Source: Denitrobaculum tricleocarpae (GTDB lineage Bacteria; Pseudomonadota; Alphaproteobacteria; Kiloniellales; Kiloniellaceae). From it: a DNA stretch of 64,000 nt. The notes beneath the pieces are model-generated. The model saw only the letters and a program-made list of their open reading frames with translations, made no database searches and was not told where the DNA came from. Location: assembly GCF_007004665.1 (NCBI RefSeq), contig NZ_ML660056.1, forward strand, positions 186,001 through 250,000, read 5' to 3'. Below are positions 19,129 through 28,777 of this stretch, in pieces (position 1 is the first letter of the stretch; each line of letters opens with the position of its first letter). Made by a program: the position numbers and the translations under genes.

Positions 19129-19863
19129 ATGGATACGCTTCAGTCATTTTCGGGCGAAAAGCCGACGCATATTGCCGTCATCATGGATGGCAATGGCCGT
19201 TGGGCCAACGCGCGCGGACTTCCCCGCACAGCGGGGCACCGCCAGGGGGCCGAATCGGTCCGGCGCACCGTGAAAGCCACTATGAAGCTGGGAATTCCCT
19301 ACCTGACGCTCTACGGCTTTTCTTCGGAAAACTGGAGCCGCCCCATGGCGGAGGTGGAAGACCTGATGGGCTTGCTCCGCCGGTACCTGCGCAGCGAACT
19401 TGCGAAATTCCATGAGAACGGAATCCGGCTGCAGGTCATCGGACAGCGTGAGAGGCTGCCGGACGACATCGTCCGTCTGATCGAAGATGCAGAGGCGACC
19501 ACCCGGGATAACGAAAACCTGAACCTGGTGATGGCGCTGAGCTACGGCGGGCGCCAGGATATCACTGCGGCGGCCCGCCGCGCGGCGCAGGCTGTCGCGG
19601 CAGGTGAGTTTGCGGCGGAAGACTTGGACGAAGCGCGGCTCGGTTCATACCTCTGGACCGATGGTATTCCCGATCCGGATCTGCTGATCCGGACTTCGGG
19701 AGAGCAACGGATCAGCAATTTTCTGCTGTGGCAATCGGCCTACACCGAATTGGTTTTTGTCGAGAAACTCTGGCCGGATTTTGGCGAGGACGATCTCGCC
19801 GATGCGATCCGGGAGTATCAACGGCGTGATCGGCGTTTTGGTGCAGCAGCTGACTCTGGATAA
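19129..19863 (+). CDS. uppS: Isoprenyl (undecaprenyl) diphosphate synthase
   Basis: A 244-residue cis-prenyltransferase that makes the C55 lipid carrier for peptidoglycan and O-antigen. The family motifs are VIMDGNGRWANARGLPRTAGH (catalytic Asp and the P-loop), TLYGFSSENWSRP, NLVMALSYGGRQDI, and PDLLIRTSGEQRISNFLLWQ. Its stop is 1 bp from the cdsA start. Confidence 0.96.
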   Translation: MDTLQSFSGEKPTHIAVIMDGNGRWANARGLPRTAGHRQGAESVRRTVKATMKLGIPYLTLYGFSSENWSRPMAEVEDLMGLLRRYLRSELAKFHENGIRLQVIGQRERLPDDIVRLIEDAEATTRDNENLNLVMALSYGGRQDITAAARRAAQAVAAGEFAAEDLDEARLGSYLWTDGIPDPDLLIRTSGEQRISNFLLWQSAYTELVFVEKLWPDFGEDDLADAIREYQRRDRRFGAAADSG

Positions 19864-19864
19864 T

Positions 19865-20683
19865 ATGAGCCCCCTGATGCAGCGGGTCCTCACGGCTGTC
19901 GTCCTGGCGCCGCCGGTGCTGCTTGCGCTCTACTTCGGCACACCCTACAGCGACCTCTTGATTCTGCTCGCGGCTGGTGTTGCGGCCTGGGAATGGTCCC
20001 GGCTTTGCAACCGCGGAACGCTCGATGTCACGGCGGGATTGGTGATCGGCGCCGTTCTGGCAGCGGTCCTGGCCGCGGAATTGGGTCTCTATTCGGTCTC
20101 GGCCTGGGTCGTCGTGGTCGGGGCTATGGCGACGGCTGTCCTGGCCAGCAACAGGCAGCATGAGTCGGTCGCCTGGATGGTTGGCGGCGTCATTTATCTC
20201 TCCTGGACCTTTATTTCCTTTGTCTGGCTCAGTCAGCCGGAGATTTTCGGTTACCAGGGGATCTTCTGGCTTCTTTTCGTGGTTTGGGCGACGGATATCG
20301 GTGCTTATGCCGCGGGCCGCAGTATCGGCGGACCGAAGCTCGCGCCCCGTTTCAGCCCGAATAAAACCTGGTCCGGCCTGATCGGCGGCGCGCTGGCTGC
20401 GGTCGCAATCAGCCTGGCGGTCGGGGCCTGGGTCTTTTCGGGCGGTGATCCGGCCTATTTGGGGCCGCCCTGGGGGTATTTGGTCATGGCGGGCGTTGTT
20501 CTCGCTGTGGTTGCTCAGATGGGAGATCTCTTCGAATCCCGTTTGAAGCGGCAGTTCGATGCCAAAGACTCGAGCCGCATCATTCCCGGTCACGGCGGGG
20601 TGCTCGACCGGATTGATGGTCTTCTGGCCGCAAGCCTGGCCTGCGCGGCCGCTGTGTGGCTGGGTCAGCGGATGGGATTGTAG
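19865..20683 (+). CDS. cdsA: Phosphatidate cytidylyltransferase
   Basis: A 272-residue polytopic membrane enzyme that makes CDP-diacylglycerol from phosphatidate and CTP. It has seven or eight hydrophobic helices and the signature that spans SPNKTWSGLIGG and the C-terminal HGGVLDRIDGLLAA, with the metal-binding Asp. The ATG at 19865, one base after the uppS stop, gives the usual N-terminus MSPLMQRVLTAVV; earlier in-frame starts lie inside uppS. Confidence 0.94.
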   Translation: MSPLMQRVLTAVVLAPPVLLALYFGTPYSDLLILLAAGVAAWEWSRLCNRGTLDVTAGLVIGAVLAAVLAAELGLYSVSAWVVVVGAMATAVLASNRQHESVAWMVGGVIYLSWTFISFVWLSQPEIFGYQGIFWLLFVVWATDIGAYAAGRSIGGPKLAPRFSPNKTWSGLIGGALAAVAISLAVGAWVFSGGDPAYLGPPWGYLVMAGVVLAVVAQMGDLFESRLKRQFDAKDSSRIIPGHGGVLDRIDGLLAASLACAAAVWLGQRMGL

Positions 20684-20722
20684 TATGTTGTGCGCGCAAA
20701 GCGTCACCACGCGAGGGCAGCT

Positions 20723-21928
20723 ATGACAGCGTCACGGGCTTCATCGGAGGCGACACCGCGAGCCGTAACCGCAAAGCGTAAGGTTTCCGTGTTGGGATCA
20801 ACGGGATCGGTCGGTCAAAGCACCCTTGACCTGATTGAGCGCAATCCTGAGAGTTTTGAAGTCGTTGCCCTGACCGCGAACGGCAACGCCGAGGCTTTGG
20901 CCGCGCAGGCGTGCAAACTCGACGCAAAGCTGGCGGTTGTTGCTGACGAGGCCGCTTACGGCAGCCTGAAAGCGGCGCTCTCGGGCAGCGGGATTGAAGC
21001 CGCCGCGGGGCGGGACGCACTGATTGCAGCGGCTGAAGTTCCGGCCGACTGGATTATGGCGGCCATCGTCGGCGCAGCGGGCATGGAGCCGACCCTCGCC
21101 GCGATCCGCCAGGGCGTCGCCGTGGGTCTGGCAAACAAGGAGACGCTGGTCTGTGCCGGGGCGTTGATCACTCAGGAGATCAGGACCAGCGGCACGACGC
21201 TCCTGCCGGTCGATTCGGAACATAACGCGATTTTCCAGGTTCTGGACGCCGAGCGGCGCGATGGGGTGGAACGCCTGGTCCTGACGGCGTCGGGCGGGCC
21301 CTTCAGGTCTTTTTCCAAGGCACAGATGGCTGCGGTCACCCCGGCTCAGGCACTGAATCATCCGAATTGGGACATGGGTGCCAAAATCTCGATCGATTCG
21401 GCGACCATGATGAATAAGGGCCTCGAGCTGATTGAGGCCGTGCATCTCTTTGATATGCCCGAGTCGCGTGTTGATATTCTGGTGCACCCTCAATCGGTGA
21501 TCCACTCCATGGTTTCTTATGTCGATGGGTCGGTTCTGGCGCAGCTTGGGGTGCCGGATATGCGTACGCCCATCGCATACACCCTGGCCTGGCCCGACCG
21601 GATGCCGGCACCGGTCGATCGGCTTGATTTGGCAAAAATCGCCGAGCTTTCTTTCGAAGCGCCGGATTCGGAGCGTTTTCCCGCGCTGCGTCTCGCGCGT
21701 GAGGCCTTGCGGATCGGGGGTGACGCCCCCACTATCTTAAATGCTGCCAATGAGATAGCGGTTGCCAGTTTCCTGAAAAATGCCATCGGGTTTCTGGAGA
21801 TTGCAGAGATTGTCGAGGAAACGCTGACGGGATTGCCGAACGGCAGATTAACCTCGCTTGAAGATGTGGTCGCTGCGGATAACGCAGCGCGCCGTTACGC
21901 TCTTGGTTTGGTGGAACAGGCCGCTTAG
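20723..21928 (+). CDS. dxr: 1-deoxy-D-xylulose 5-phosphate reductoisomerase
   Basis: A 401-residue NADPH enzyme that converts DXP to MEP in the isoprenoid pathway supplying UppS. The cofactor loop GSTGSVGQSTLDL, the substrate and metal region DSEHNAIFQ, the flexible loop SASGGPF and MNKGLELIEA are all present. The ATG at 20723 has GAGG 6 bp upstream; a GTG at 20690 would add 11 residues and overlap less plausible sequence. Confidence 0.95.
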   Translation: MTASRASSEATPRAVTAKRKVSVLGSTGSVGQSTLDLIERNPESFEVVALTANGNAEALAAQACKLDAKLAVVADEAAYGSLKAALSGSGIEAAAGRDALIAAAEVPADWIMAAIVGAAGMEPTLAAIRQGVAVGLANKETLVCAGALITQEIRTSGTTLLPVDSEHNAIFQVLDAERRDGVERLVLTASGGPFRSFSKAQMAAVTPAQALNHPNWDMGAKISIDSATMMNKGLELIEAVHLFDMPESRVDILVHPQSVIHSMVSYVDGSVLAQLGVPDMRTPIAYTLAWPDRMPAPVDRLDLAKIAELSFEAPDSERFPALRLAREALRIGGDAPTILNAANEIAVASFLKNAIGFLEIAEIVEETLTGLPNGRLTSLEDVVAADNAARRYALGLVEQAA

Positions 21929-22170
21929 GGCTTTTTGAGGATCAAGGCGGCCTGCGCGAAGGTAACCTGAACTTCGGGAAGTGTTGGGATCCGGACACGA
22001 TCCGGTGAACCTGACGACCGTAATAAGGTCGAAAGACCTGGGTATTAAACTGCTGTGTCCGGGCAGGCCGGAGAGGCTGCAAATGTCGGTGCTCGGCAGA
22101 CACAGGTCTTTTCATGCGTACGGTTATTTCGCGGACACGGGTATGTATTGGTTAATTCGGACGGAACAGT
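21929..22170 (+). other. dxr-rseP intergenic region with hairpins
   Basis: Two clear stem-loops lie in these 242 bp: AGGTC-GAAA-GACCT (22026-22039, a GNRA-like loop) and CTGTGTC (22053-22059) pairing with GACACAG (22099-22105) with further GC pairing inside. Neither has a T-run, so they look more like a structured leader for rseP than a terminator. I cannot assign a known riboswitch class. Confidence 0.4.
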
Positions 22171-23271
22171 ATGGACTTCCTTAATGTGTTAACGGGGACC
22201 GTGGTCCCATTTCTGATTGTTCTGACCGTGCTCGTGTTCGTGCATGAGATGGGCCACTATCTGATCGCCCGTAAAAACGGCGTCCGTGTCGAGGTTTTTT
22301 CGATCGGATTTGGCCCCGAGGTATTCGGTTGGACTGACCGGGTGGATACCCGGTGGAAATTCAGCCTGATCCCGCTCGGCGGTTACGTGAAGATGTTCGG
22401 CGATGCCGACGCCGCCAGCCGCCCGTCCGACGCGCCGATGACGGAAGAGGAGCGGGCCGTCTCCTTTCAGTCGAAACGCCTCGGCCAGCGCGCCTGGATC
22501 GTTGCCGGTGGTCCTCTGGCCAACTTTGTCCTGGCGATCGTGATATTTGCCGGTCTCTTCACTTTTGTCGGGCAGCCCTTTTCGCCTGCTACGGTTGGCG
22601 AGGTGATTGCCGATTCGGCCGCATCAGAGGCTGGTTTCCTGCCCGGAGACCGCATTGTCCGGGTCGATGGAGATGAAATCGAGCGCTTCGAGGAACTGCA
22701 GACGATTGTCCAGCTCAGCGCCGGCAGCGCACTCGCCATTGATGTGTTGCGCGACGGAGCCGAAGTCGCACTCCAGGTGACACCCCGGCCCGCCATGAGC
22801 AATGGCGTTGGCGGCGAGCAGCAGGTTTGGCGCCTTGGAATCAGCAGGAGTGGGGCTGAATACAAGAAACACGATCCTTTGACGGCAGTCTGGCGTGCGA
22901 CCCTTGAAACCTACAACGTAACGGCCAACACCCTGAAGGCCGTCGGCCAGATGATTACCGGCGATCGCAGCTCGAAGGAACTCGGCGGCCCATTGCGAAT
23001 CGCGCAGATGTCGGGGGAGGTGGCCGAGTTCGGTATCATCTCGCTTTTGTCTCTTGTTGCGATTCTCTCGGTAAACCTGGGTTTGATTAATCTCTTTCCG
23101 ATTCCCATGCTGGATGGCGGACATCTCGTGTTTTACGCGATTGAAGCCTTGCGCGGACGACCATTGGGTGAGCGCGCGCAAGAATACGGTTTCCGTATTG
23201 GTCTTGCTCTGGTATTGAGCTTAATGGTCTTTGCCACATGGAACGATCTCGATCACTTTGGGTTGTTTTAA
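22171..23271 (+). CDS. rseP: Site-2 protease RseP family metalloprotease
   Basis: This 366-residue intramembrane zinc protease acts in envelope-stress signalling by cleaving anti-sigma factors and signal-peptide remnants. The zinc motif HEMGH is at residues 25-29 in the first membrane helix, and the third ligand is in NLFPIPMLDGGH near the C-terminus. A single PDZ domain (about residues 125-205, ADSAASEAGFLPGDRI) lies between, where E. coli RseP has two. It sits directly upstream of bamA. Confidence 0.95.
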   Translation: MDFLNVLTGTVVPFLIVLTVLVFVHEMGHYLIARKNGVRVEVFSIGFGPEVFGWTDRVDTRWKFSLIPLGGYVKMFGDADAASRPSDAPMTEEERAVSFQSKRLGQRAWIVAGGPLANFVLAIVIFAGLFTFVGQPFSPATVGEVIADSAASEAGFLPGDRIVRVDGDEIERFEELQTIVQLSAGSALAIDVLRDGAEVALQVTPRPAMSNGVGGEQQVWRLGISRSGAEYKKHDPLTAVWRATLETYNVTANTLKAVGQMITGDRSSKELGGPLRIAQMSGEVAEFGIISLLSLVAILSVNLGLINLFPIPMLDGGHLVFYAIEALRGRPLGERAQEYGFRIGLALVLSLMVFATWNDLDHFGLF

Positions 23272-23330
23272 GGCATTGGGTCACATAGATCGATTTTTCA
23301 CCTAAGTAAGGTGCTCGGGGGTTTTAGAAC

Positions 23331-25619
23331 GTGATTCGTGTGCCATGTGTGGCCTTGCTGTTGGGGCTGTGGCTTTGTTTGAGTACCGGGGCCGCGGTGA
23401 ATCCGGCCACAGCGCAGGATTTGATGTCCGGAGGGCGTATCGAAGAGATACGGGTTGAAGGCAGCCAGCGCATCGAACCCGAGACCGTACGTTCGTACAT
23501 GCGGGTCAATCCCGGTGATGAATTCGAACCGATTGCGCTGGATAGATCCCTCAAGAGTATTTTCGCCACGGGCCTTTTTGCGGATGTGACGCTGCGGCGC
23601 GAGGGCGACGCGCTGATCGTTAATGTAGTTGAGAATCCGATCATCAACCGCATCGCTTTCGAAGGCAACGACCGCCTCGACAACGAAGTGCTTGAAACCG
23701 AAGTGACCTTGCGGCCTCGCGTAGTGTTCACGCGGACGAAGGTTCAGAATGACGCCCAGCGCATCCTCGAACTTTACCGGCGCTCTGGTCGTTTTGCCGC
23801 GACAGTCGATCCAAAGGTTATCCAACTGCCGCAAAACCGGGTCGATCTGGTGTTCGAGATCAGCGAAGGCGAATTGACCGGAATTAATGCAATCAATTTC
23901 ATCGGGAACCGCGAATTTTCCGATGGCAGATTGCGTGAGGAGATTGCGACAAGCGAATCGGCCTTTTACAGAATCCTGAGTACCACAGACACCTATGACC
24001 CCGACCGTTTGACCTTCGACAGGGAGTTGCTCAGGCGCTTCTACCTGAGTGAAGGCTATGCCGATTTCAGGGTGAACTCGGTCGTTGCGGAGCTGGCGCC
24101 TGACCGGGAAGGTTTCATCATTACCTTTACCGTGGTCGAGGGAGAGCAATACGACTTCGGTGAGATCGATGTGCAGACAACCCTGCGGAATCTGGATCCC
24201 GAACAGGTGCGCGATGCGCTTCTGACCGAAGAAGGCGACACCTATGACGCCAGTGCGGTCGAGGACACGGTTTCAAACCTGACCGATGCGGTGGGGAATC
24301 TGGGTTACGCCTTTGTCGATATCCGCCCCAATACGGATCGCGATCCGGAAAACCGGACTATTGATATCCTTTACGATATTCAGGAAGGCCCGAAAGTCTT
24401 CGTCGAGCGGATCGACATCGAGGGCAACACACGAACGCTCGATAAGGTGATCCGCCGCGAGTTTCGTCTCGTCGAGGGCGATGCCTTCAACAGTACGAAG
24501 TTGCGCCGCTCGCGCCGCCGGATACAGCGCCTGGGCTTCTTCCAGACCGTCACGGTCGACAACCAACCCGGCAGCACACCTGACAAGACCGTCATCAACG
24601 TCAACGTCGAGGAGCAATCGACCGGCGATATCAGCTTTGGTGCCGGTTTCTCCACCCAGTCTGGGCCTCTGGCGAGTGTTGGTATCCGCGAGCGTAACCT
24701 ACTGGGGCGCGGACAGGATCTCCGCTTTAACGTCTCTATCGCAGGCAGTGGTTCTCAGGCGGATGTCAGCTTTACCGAGCCCTACTTCCTGGATCGCGAA
24801 CTGGCTGCCGGTTTTGACATCTTCCGAGTCACCACTGAGGACGATGCCCGTGCCTTCGATGAGGAACGTCTCGGTTTCTCGCTTCGTGGCGGCTATGCCT
24901 TGACCGAGGATATTCGGCACGTTGTCCGCTACACGCTTGAAGACACTGAAATCTCGGATGTCGACGATGACGCTGCCATTCAGATCAGAAGCGAGGAAGG
25001 CAAGTCGCTGCGTTCGAGCATCGGTAACGATTTTACCTTTGATACGAGGGACTCGCAGTTCGATACCCGAGAGGGCGAAATTGTCCGATTGCGGACGACT
25101 GTTGCCGGCTTGGGTGGCGACCGGAATTTCTTCAAAGCCACGCTTGGTGGTGGTTACTACTACACGGTGGCCGACGACTGGACCTTCAGTACGCGCGGTG
25201 AAGTCGGCCAGATTGTCGGCCTCGGGGAAGATACCCGTATCGCCGACCGCTTCTTTGTCGGCGGATCCCGGCCGCGTGGTTTCGAAATCGGCGGCATCAG
25301 TCCCCGTGATCGCGCCAGCGACGATGCTCTCGGCGCGAACAGTTTCTACTCCGGCACTCTGGAAATGACCTTCCCTCTGGGGCTGCCTGAGGAGTTCGAT
25401 ATCCGCGGGCGGCTCTTTACCGACATGGGCGCGTCATTTGGTATAGACGGTTCGGATGCAGGGGTAGATGATAGTTCCAGCCCTCGTGTTACGGTCGGCA
25501 CGGGTGTGTCGTGGAATTCTCCATTTGGTCCTATCGTCGTTGATCTCGGCTTCGCCGTGGTTAAGGAAGACTTCGACGAGACGGAGATTCTCAACTTTAG
25601 CTTTGGAACGAGCTTTTAA
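23331..25619 (+). CDS. bamA: Outer membrane protein assembly factor BamA
   Basis: The 762-residue core of the BAM complex, which folds beta-barrel proteins into the outer membrane. An N-terminal signal peptide ends after PATAQ (about residue 31), followed by five POTRA domains (starting IEEIRVEGSQRIEPETVRSY) and a C-terminal Omp85 barrel with the conserved VGGSRPRGFEIGG loop. The last residue is Phe, the usual barrel C-terminus. The start is GTG. Gene order rseP-bamA-skp-lpxD is conserved. Confidence 0.97.
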   Translation: MIRVPCVALLLGLWLCLSTGAAVNPATAQDLMSGGRIEEIRVEGSQRIEPETVRSYMRVNPGDEFEPIALDRSLKSIFATGLFADVTLRREGDALIVNVVENPIINRIAFEGNDRLDNEVLETEVTLRPRVVFTRTKVQNDAQRILELYRRSGRFAATVDPKVIQLPQNRVDLVFEISEGELTGINAINFIGNREFSDGRLREEIATSESAFYRILSTTDTYDPDRLTFDRELLRRFYLSEGYADFRVNSVVAELAPDREGFIITFTVVEGEQYDFGEIDVQTTLRNLDPEQVRDALLTEEGDTYDASAVEDTVSNLTDAVGNLGYAFVDIRPNTDRDPENRTIDILYDIQEGPKVFVERIDIEGNTRTLDKVIRREFRLVEGDAFNSTKLRRSRRRIQRLGFFQTVTVDNQPGSTPDKTVINVNVEEQSTGDISFGAGFSTQSGPLASVGIRERNLLGRGQDLRFNVSIAGSGSQADVSFTEPYFLDRELAAGFDIFRVTTEDDARAFDEERLGFSLRGGYALTEDIRHVVRYTLEDTEISDVDDDAAIQIRSEEGKSLRSSIGNDFTFDTRDSQFDTREGEIVRLRTTVAGLGGDRNFFKATLGGGYYYTVADDWTFSTRGEVGQIVGLGEDTRIADRFFVGGSRPRGFEIGGISPRDRASDDALGANSFYSGTLEMTFPLGLPEEFDIRGRLFTDMGASFGIDGSDAGVDDSSSPRVTVGTGVSWNSPFGPIVVDLGFAVVKEDFDETEILNFSFGTSF

Positions 25620-25623
25620 TCTG

Positions 25624-26202
25624 ATGATCCTGCAAGTAACCGCTTGTGCAGCGCAGCTGTTGCGGCTCGCAATGGTCGTTGGTTTCCTCGTGATGCCCTC
25701 ACTTGCGTCAGCGCAGGATGAAACTACGAAACCTGCGATCATCGGTGTACTGGATACCCAGAAGGTTCTGCGCGACTCGATCGCCATGCGCAGCCTCTCG
25801 CAACAGATCGAAGCGCGCCGCAACAGCTTTCAGGAAGAGTTGCGCAAACAGGAGGACGCCCTGCGCGCCGCCGATCAGGAGTTGGCCCGTCAGCGCTCCA
25901 TCCTGTCACCCGAAGCCTTCGCCGAAAAGCGCAGTCAGCTCGAGCAGCAGGTGTCCTCCCTTCAGCGCCAGGTCCAAACGCGCAGGAAGGAACTCGACCG
26001 GGTATACGGCGAGGCGGTGAAACAGGTGCAAGGCGCTTTGGTTTCGATCGCTCAGAAAATTGCATCGGAGCGGCAACTGGATCTGGTTCTGCCGAAGACG
26101 GCCGTCGTTCTGGTCCGCAACGATATGGAAATTACCGATGAGGTGGTAAAACGCCTCAATGAGACCTTGACGGAAGTCACCGTTCCTTCGGTTCAGAATT
26201 AG
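25624..26202 (+). CDS. skp: OmpH/Skp family periplasmic chaperone
   Basis: This 192-residue chaperone escorts unfolded outer-membrane proteins to BamA. A signal peptide ends at PSLASAQ (about residue 31), followed by IGVLDTQKVLRDSIAMRSL and a long charged coiled-coil (residues 65-130), typical of Skp tentacles. The ATG at 25624 is 4 bp after the bamA stop. Oddly, the last base of its TAG stop is the first base of a MITE-like element; without it the stop would read TAA. Confidence 0.92.
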   Translation: MILQVTACAAQLLRLAMVVGFLVMPSLASAQDETTKPAIIGVLDTQKVLRDSIAMRSLSQQIEARRNSFQEELRKQEDALRAADQELARQRSILSPEAFAEKRSQLEQQVSSLQRQVQTRRKELDRVYGEAVKQVQGALVSIAQKIASERQLDLVLPKTAVVLVRNDMEITDEVVKRLNETLTEVTVPSVQN

Positions 26203-26466
26203 GGTGTGTCGCCAATTACGCCGCCGCACTGGTTGGGTCGCAATTGCGCGAGATTAAGAGCGAGAACGCAAAACATGTTGGGCATATTCAAGGATGAGCG
26301 ACGCGAGCTTGCGCAATTACTGCCCAATCCCTCTGGGACGGGGCGTTGTTTGCCATCGGCGTCGTCGCAGGCACCCTGTGTGGGACCAGCCACACGGCGC
26401 CACCCGCTCTTAACCGATGGGAAAATTCGACCCCAGCGCGATGATGTCCTAATTGGCAACAAACCC
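26202..26466. mobile_element. MITE-like element, copy 2 (265 bp, TA-flanked)
   Basis: The terminal inverted repeat is imperfect (16 of the first 19 positions), beginning GGGTGTGTCGCCAATTA. TA lies outside both ends (26200-26201 and 26467-26468). The first internal hairpin, 26233-26249 with 26311-26327, matches at 14 of 17 positions. The loop stretch ACATGTTGGGCATATTCAA and the segment from GTGTGGGACC to TAACCGATG closely match copy 1, while the stems differ. No transposase. It separates skp from lpxD. Confidence 0.82.
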
Positions 26467-26477
26467 TAAGGCGTAGC

Positions 26478-27515
26478 ATGGCAGATCCCCGCTTTTTTAC
26501 CGTCGCGGGTCCTTTCACCCTCGAAGAGCTGGCGAATATCGCCAGCGCTGAGATATCCGGAACGGCGGATCCAAAAACAGTTTTCACAGACGTCGCGCCG
26601 CTCGATACGGCTGGCGCTCACGATGTTACATTCCTGAATAACAGAAGCTATGTCGGTCAGTTCGAGAAAACTGCGGCCGGCGCCTGCATCGTGGATCCCC
26701 GCTTTGCGTCCAAGGCTCCTGAGGGGCTGGCGTTACTGCTCACTGATAAACCGCACCGCGCCTACGCAAGGGTGGCGCAGGCCTTTTACCCGCAAGCCGA
26801 AGCGGTTGCCAGGATCCACCCTTCGGCAGTTGTCGACGCTAGCGCGGTCATTGGAGATGGCTGCGAAATCTCACCTGGTGTGGTGGTTGGGCCCGCTGTG
26901 GAGATCGGCCGGAACTGCCGGCTCGAAGCCAATGTGGTGATCGAAGCGGGCGTCGTGATCGGTGACAACTCTGTGATTGGCGCAAATGCGTCTCTCAGCC
27001 ACTCGATTCTGGGCAAGAATTGCAAGATTCATCCGGGTGTGCGAATCGGGACGCGTGGATTTGGGTTTGCTATGGAACCCGAAGGCTATGAAGATGTGCC
27101 GCAACTTGGCCGTGTTATTTTGGGGGATGATGTCGAAATCGGCGCGAATTCGACGATTGACCGGGGAGCGGGGCCGGATACGGTCATAGGCACAGGCACG
27201 AAGATTGATAATCTGGTGCAAATCGGGCACAACGTGAAGCTTGGGCGTCAGTGCGTACTGGTGGCTCAGGCCGGCATGGCCGGAAGTTCGGAGTTAGAGG
27301 ATTTCGTCGTGATCGCGGCGGGGTCCGGCGTGAATGGCCATACGAAAGTCGGAAAGGGCGCTCAGGTCGCCGGTAAGTCCGCAGTGATGAGGGATGTGCC
27401 GGCGGGGGATACGGTCGGTGGTATCCCCGCCATCCCGCTGAAGGATTACTTCCGCCTCGTGACGATGTGGCAGCGCCAGCTAAAAGAAAAAAGGCCAAAG
27501 AGGGAAGGTCAATGA
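26478..27515 (+). CDS. lpxD: UDP-3-O-acylglucosamine N-acyltransferase
   Basis: A 345-residue acyltransferase for the third step of lipid A synthesis: it adds an N-acyl chain from acyl-ACP. It has an N-terminal substrate-binding domain, then a left-handed beta-helix of hexapeptide repeats (about residues 110-300), with the catalytic His in [12 protein letters not shown], and a C-terminal helix that binds ACP. It overlaps fabZ by 4 bp. Confidence 0.96.
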   Translation: MADPRFFTVAGPFTLEELANIASAEISGTADPKTVFTDVAPLDTAGAHDVTFLNNRSYVGQFEKTAAGACIVDPRFASKAPEGLALLLTDKPHRAYARVAQAFYPQAEAVARIHPSAVVDASAVIGDGCEISPGVVVGPAVEIGRNCRLEANVVIEAGVVIGDNSVIGANASLSHSILGKNCKIHPGVRIGTRGFGFAMEPEGYEDVPQLGRVILGDDVEIGANSTIDRGAGPDTVIGTGTKIDNLVQIGHNVKLGRQCVLVAQAGMAGSSELEDFVVIAAGSGVNGHTKVGKGAQVAGKSAVMRDVPAGDTVGGIPAIPLKDYFRLVTMWQRQLKEKRPKREGQ

Positions 27516-27982
27516 GTGAGCTTGAAGTGGCCCGGTCCGAGGTGAGATCAGCTGACATTATGCGGATCATGGAACTGATACCGCACCGCTATCCATTCCT
27601 GCTGATCGATCGCGTTGAAGATATCATCGTCGGTGAGAGCGCGGTTGGCGTTAAGAACGTCACGATCAACGAGCAGTTCTTTCAGGGGCATTTTCCGCGA
27701 CAGCCGGTGATGCCGGGCGTTTTGATTGTAGAGGCCATGGCGCAGACAGCGGCCGTCCTGGTGGTCGAGACGCTGGACGGTGAAGCCGCGGGCAAGCTGG
27801 TGTATTTCATGACCATCGATTCGGCACGCTTCCGGAAACCTGTAACACCTGGTGCCACGATCAAAATTCATGTCAGCAAGGACCGCAATCGCGGCGCTGT
27901 TTGGAAGTTCCGGGGCGAGGCCCGTGTTGACGGCGCTCTGGTGGCCGAAGCGAAGTTCTCCGCCATGATTATGGACGATTGA
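27512..27982 (+). CDS. fabZ: 3-hydroxyacyl-ACP dehydratase FabZ
   Basis: A 156-residue hot-dog-fold enzyme that dehydrates 3-hydroxyacyl-ACP in fatty-acid elongation and competes with LpxA/LpxD for the same substrate. The active-site His is in [14 protein letters not shown] and the Glu in [12 protein letters not shown]. The ATG at 27512 overlaps the lpxD stop, with GGGAAGG in front. Confidence 0.96.
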   Translation: MSELEVARSEVRSADIMRIMELIPHRYPFLLIDRVEDIIVGESAVGVKNVTINEQFFQGHFPRQPVMPGVLIVEAMAQTAAVLVVETLDGEAAGKLVYFMTIDSARFRKPVTPGATIKIHVSKDRNRGAVWKFRGEARVDGALVAEAKFSAMIMDD

Positions 27983-28773
27983 TGCCTGACGTTCATTCTT
28001 CCGCGGTGGTCGCACCCGAGGCGACACTGGCCGAATCGGTCAAAGTCGGTCCCTTCTGCGTGGTCGGACCCAACGTCAGGCTCGACGAAGACGCCGTGCT
28101 TCACAGCCATGTCGTTGTGGAAGGACACACGACGATCGGCGCGCGTACGCAGGTTTATCCTTTTGCCTCCATCGGTCATCCGCCGCAGGATCTTAAGTTC
28201 GGCGGTGAAACCACGACCGTATCGATCGGGACGGACACGGTCATTCGGGAGCATGTCACGATCAATCCGGGGACAAAGGGCGGACGTCAGGAAACCGTCG
28301 TCGGCAATCACTGCATGCTGATGGTCGGGGCTCACGTTGCCCATGACTGCGTGGTCGGCGACCGGGTCATTCTGGTGAACAACGCGACATTGGGCGGGCA
28401 CGTCGTCATCGGCGAGAATACCATCGTAGGCGGCCTCGCTGCGATCCATCAGTTCGTCCGTATTGGGCGGGATGTCATGATCGGCGGCATGTCGGGTGTT
28501 GAAAACGATGTGATTCCATATGCCATGGTGATGGGCGAACGGGCCAGCCTGAATGGCTTGAATCTGGTCGGCATGAAGCGGCGCGGGCACGAAAGGCGTA
28601 ACATCGTGGCGCTCCAGGACGCTTACAAGAAGCTCTTTTTGGATCCGGGCAACTTTGCCGACCGGTTGGAGGAGATGCAGGCCGGAGACAGTGAGAGCGA
28701 TACGGTTCGCGACGTTCTGACCTTCATACAAGGTGAGTCGTCGCGCGGACTTTTGCATCCTAAGAAAAAGTAG
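27982..28773 (+). CDS. lpxA: UDP-N-acetylglucosamine acyltransferase
   Basis: A 263-residue beta-helix enzyme that catalyses the first step of lipid A synthesis. Hexapeptide repeats fill residues 1-180, the catalytic His is in CMLMVGAHVAHDC, and QFVRIGRDVMIGGMSGVENDV is conserved, followed by the helical C-terminal domain. The ATG shares its A with the fabZ TGA stop; the alternative TTG one codon earlier is less likely. Confidence 0.95.
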   Translation: MPDVHSSAVVAPEATLAESVKVGPFCVVGPNVRLDEDAVLHSHVVVEGHTTIGARTQVYPFASIGHPPQDLKFGGETTTVSIGTDTVIREHVTINPGTKGGRQETVVGNHCMLMVGAHVAHDCVVGDRVILVNNATLGGHVVIGENTIVGGLAAIHQFVRIGRDVMIGGMSGVENDVIPYAMVMGERASLNGLNLVGMKRRGHERRNIVALQDAYKKLFLDPGNFADRLEEMQAGDSESDTVRDVLTFIQGESSRGLLHPKKK

Positions 28774-28777
28774 CGGC

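Noticed and set aside
26206-26469. 87-codon frame spanning MITE copy 2
   Set aside because: Copy 1 stops after 13 codons of the matching frame, so the long form is not shared; it looks like read-through of a folded element.
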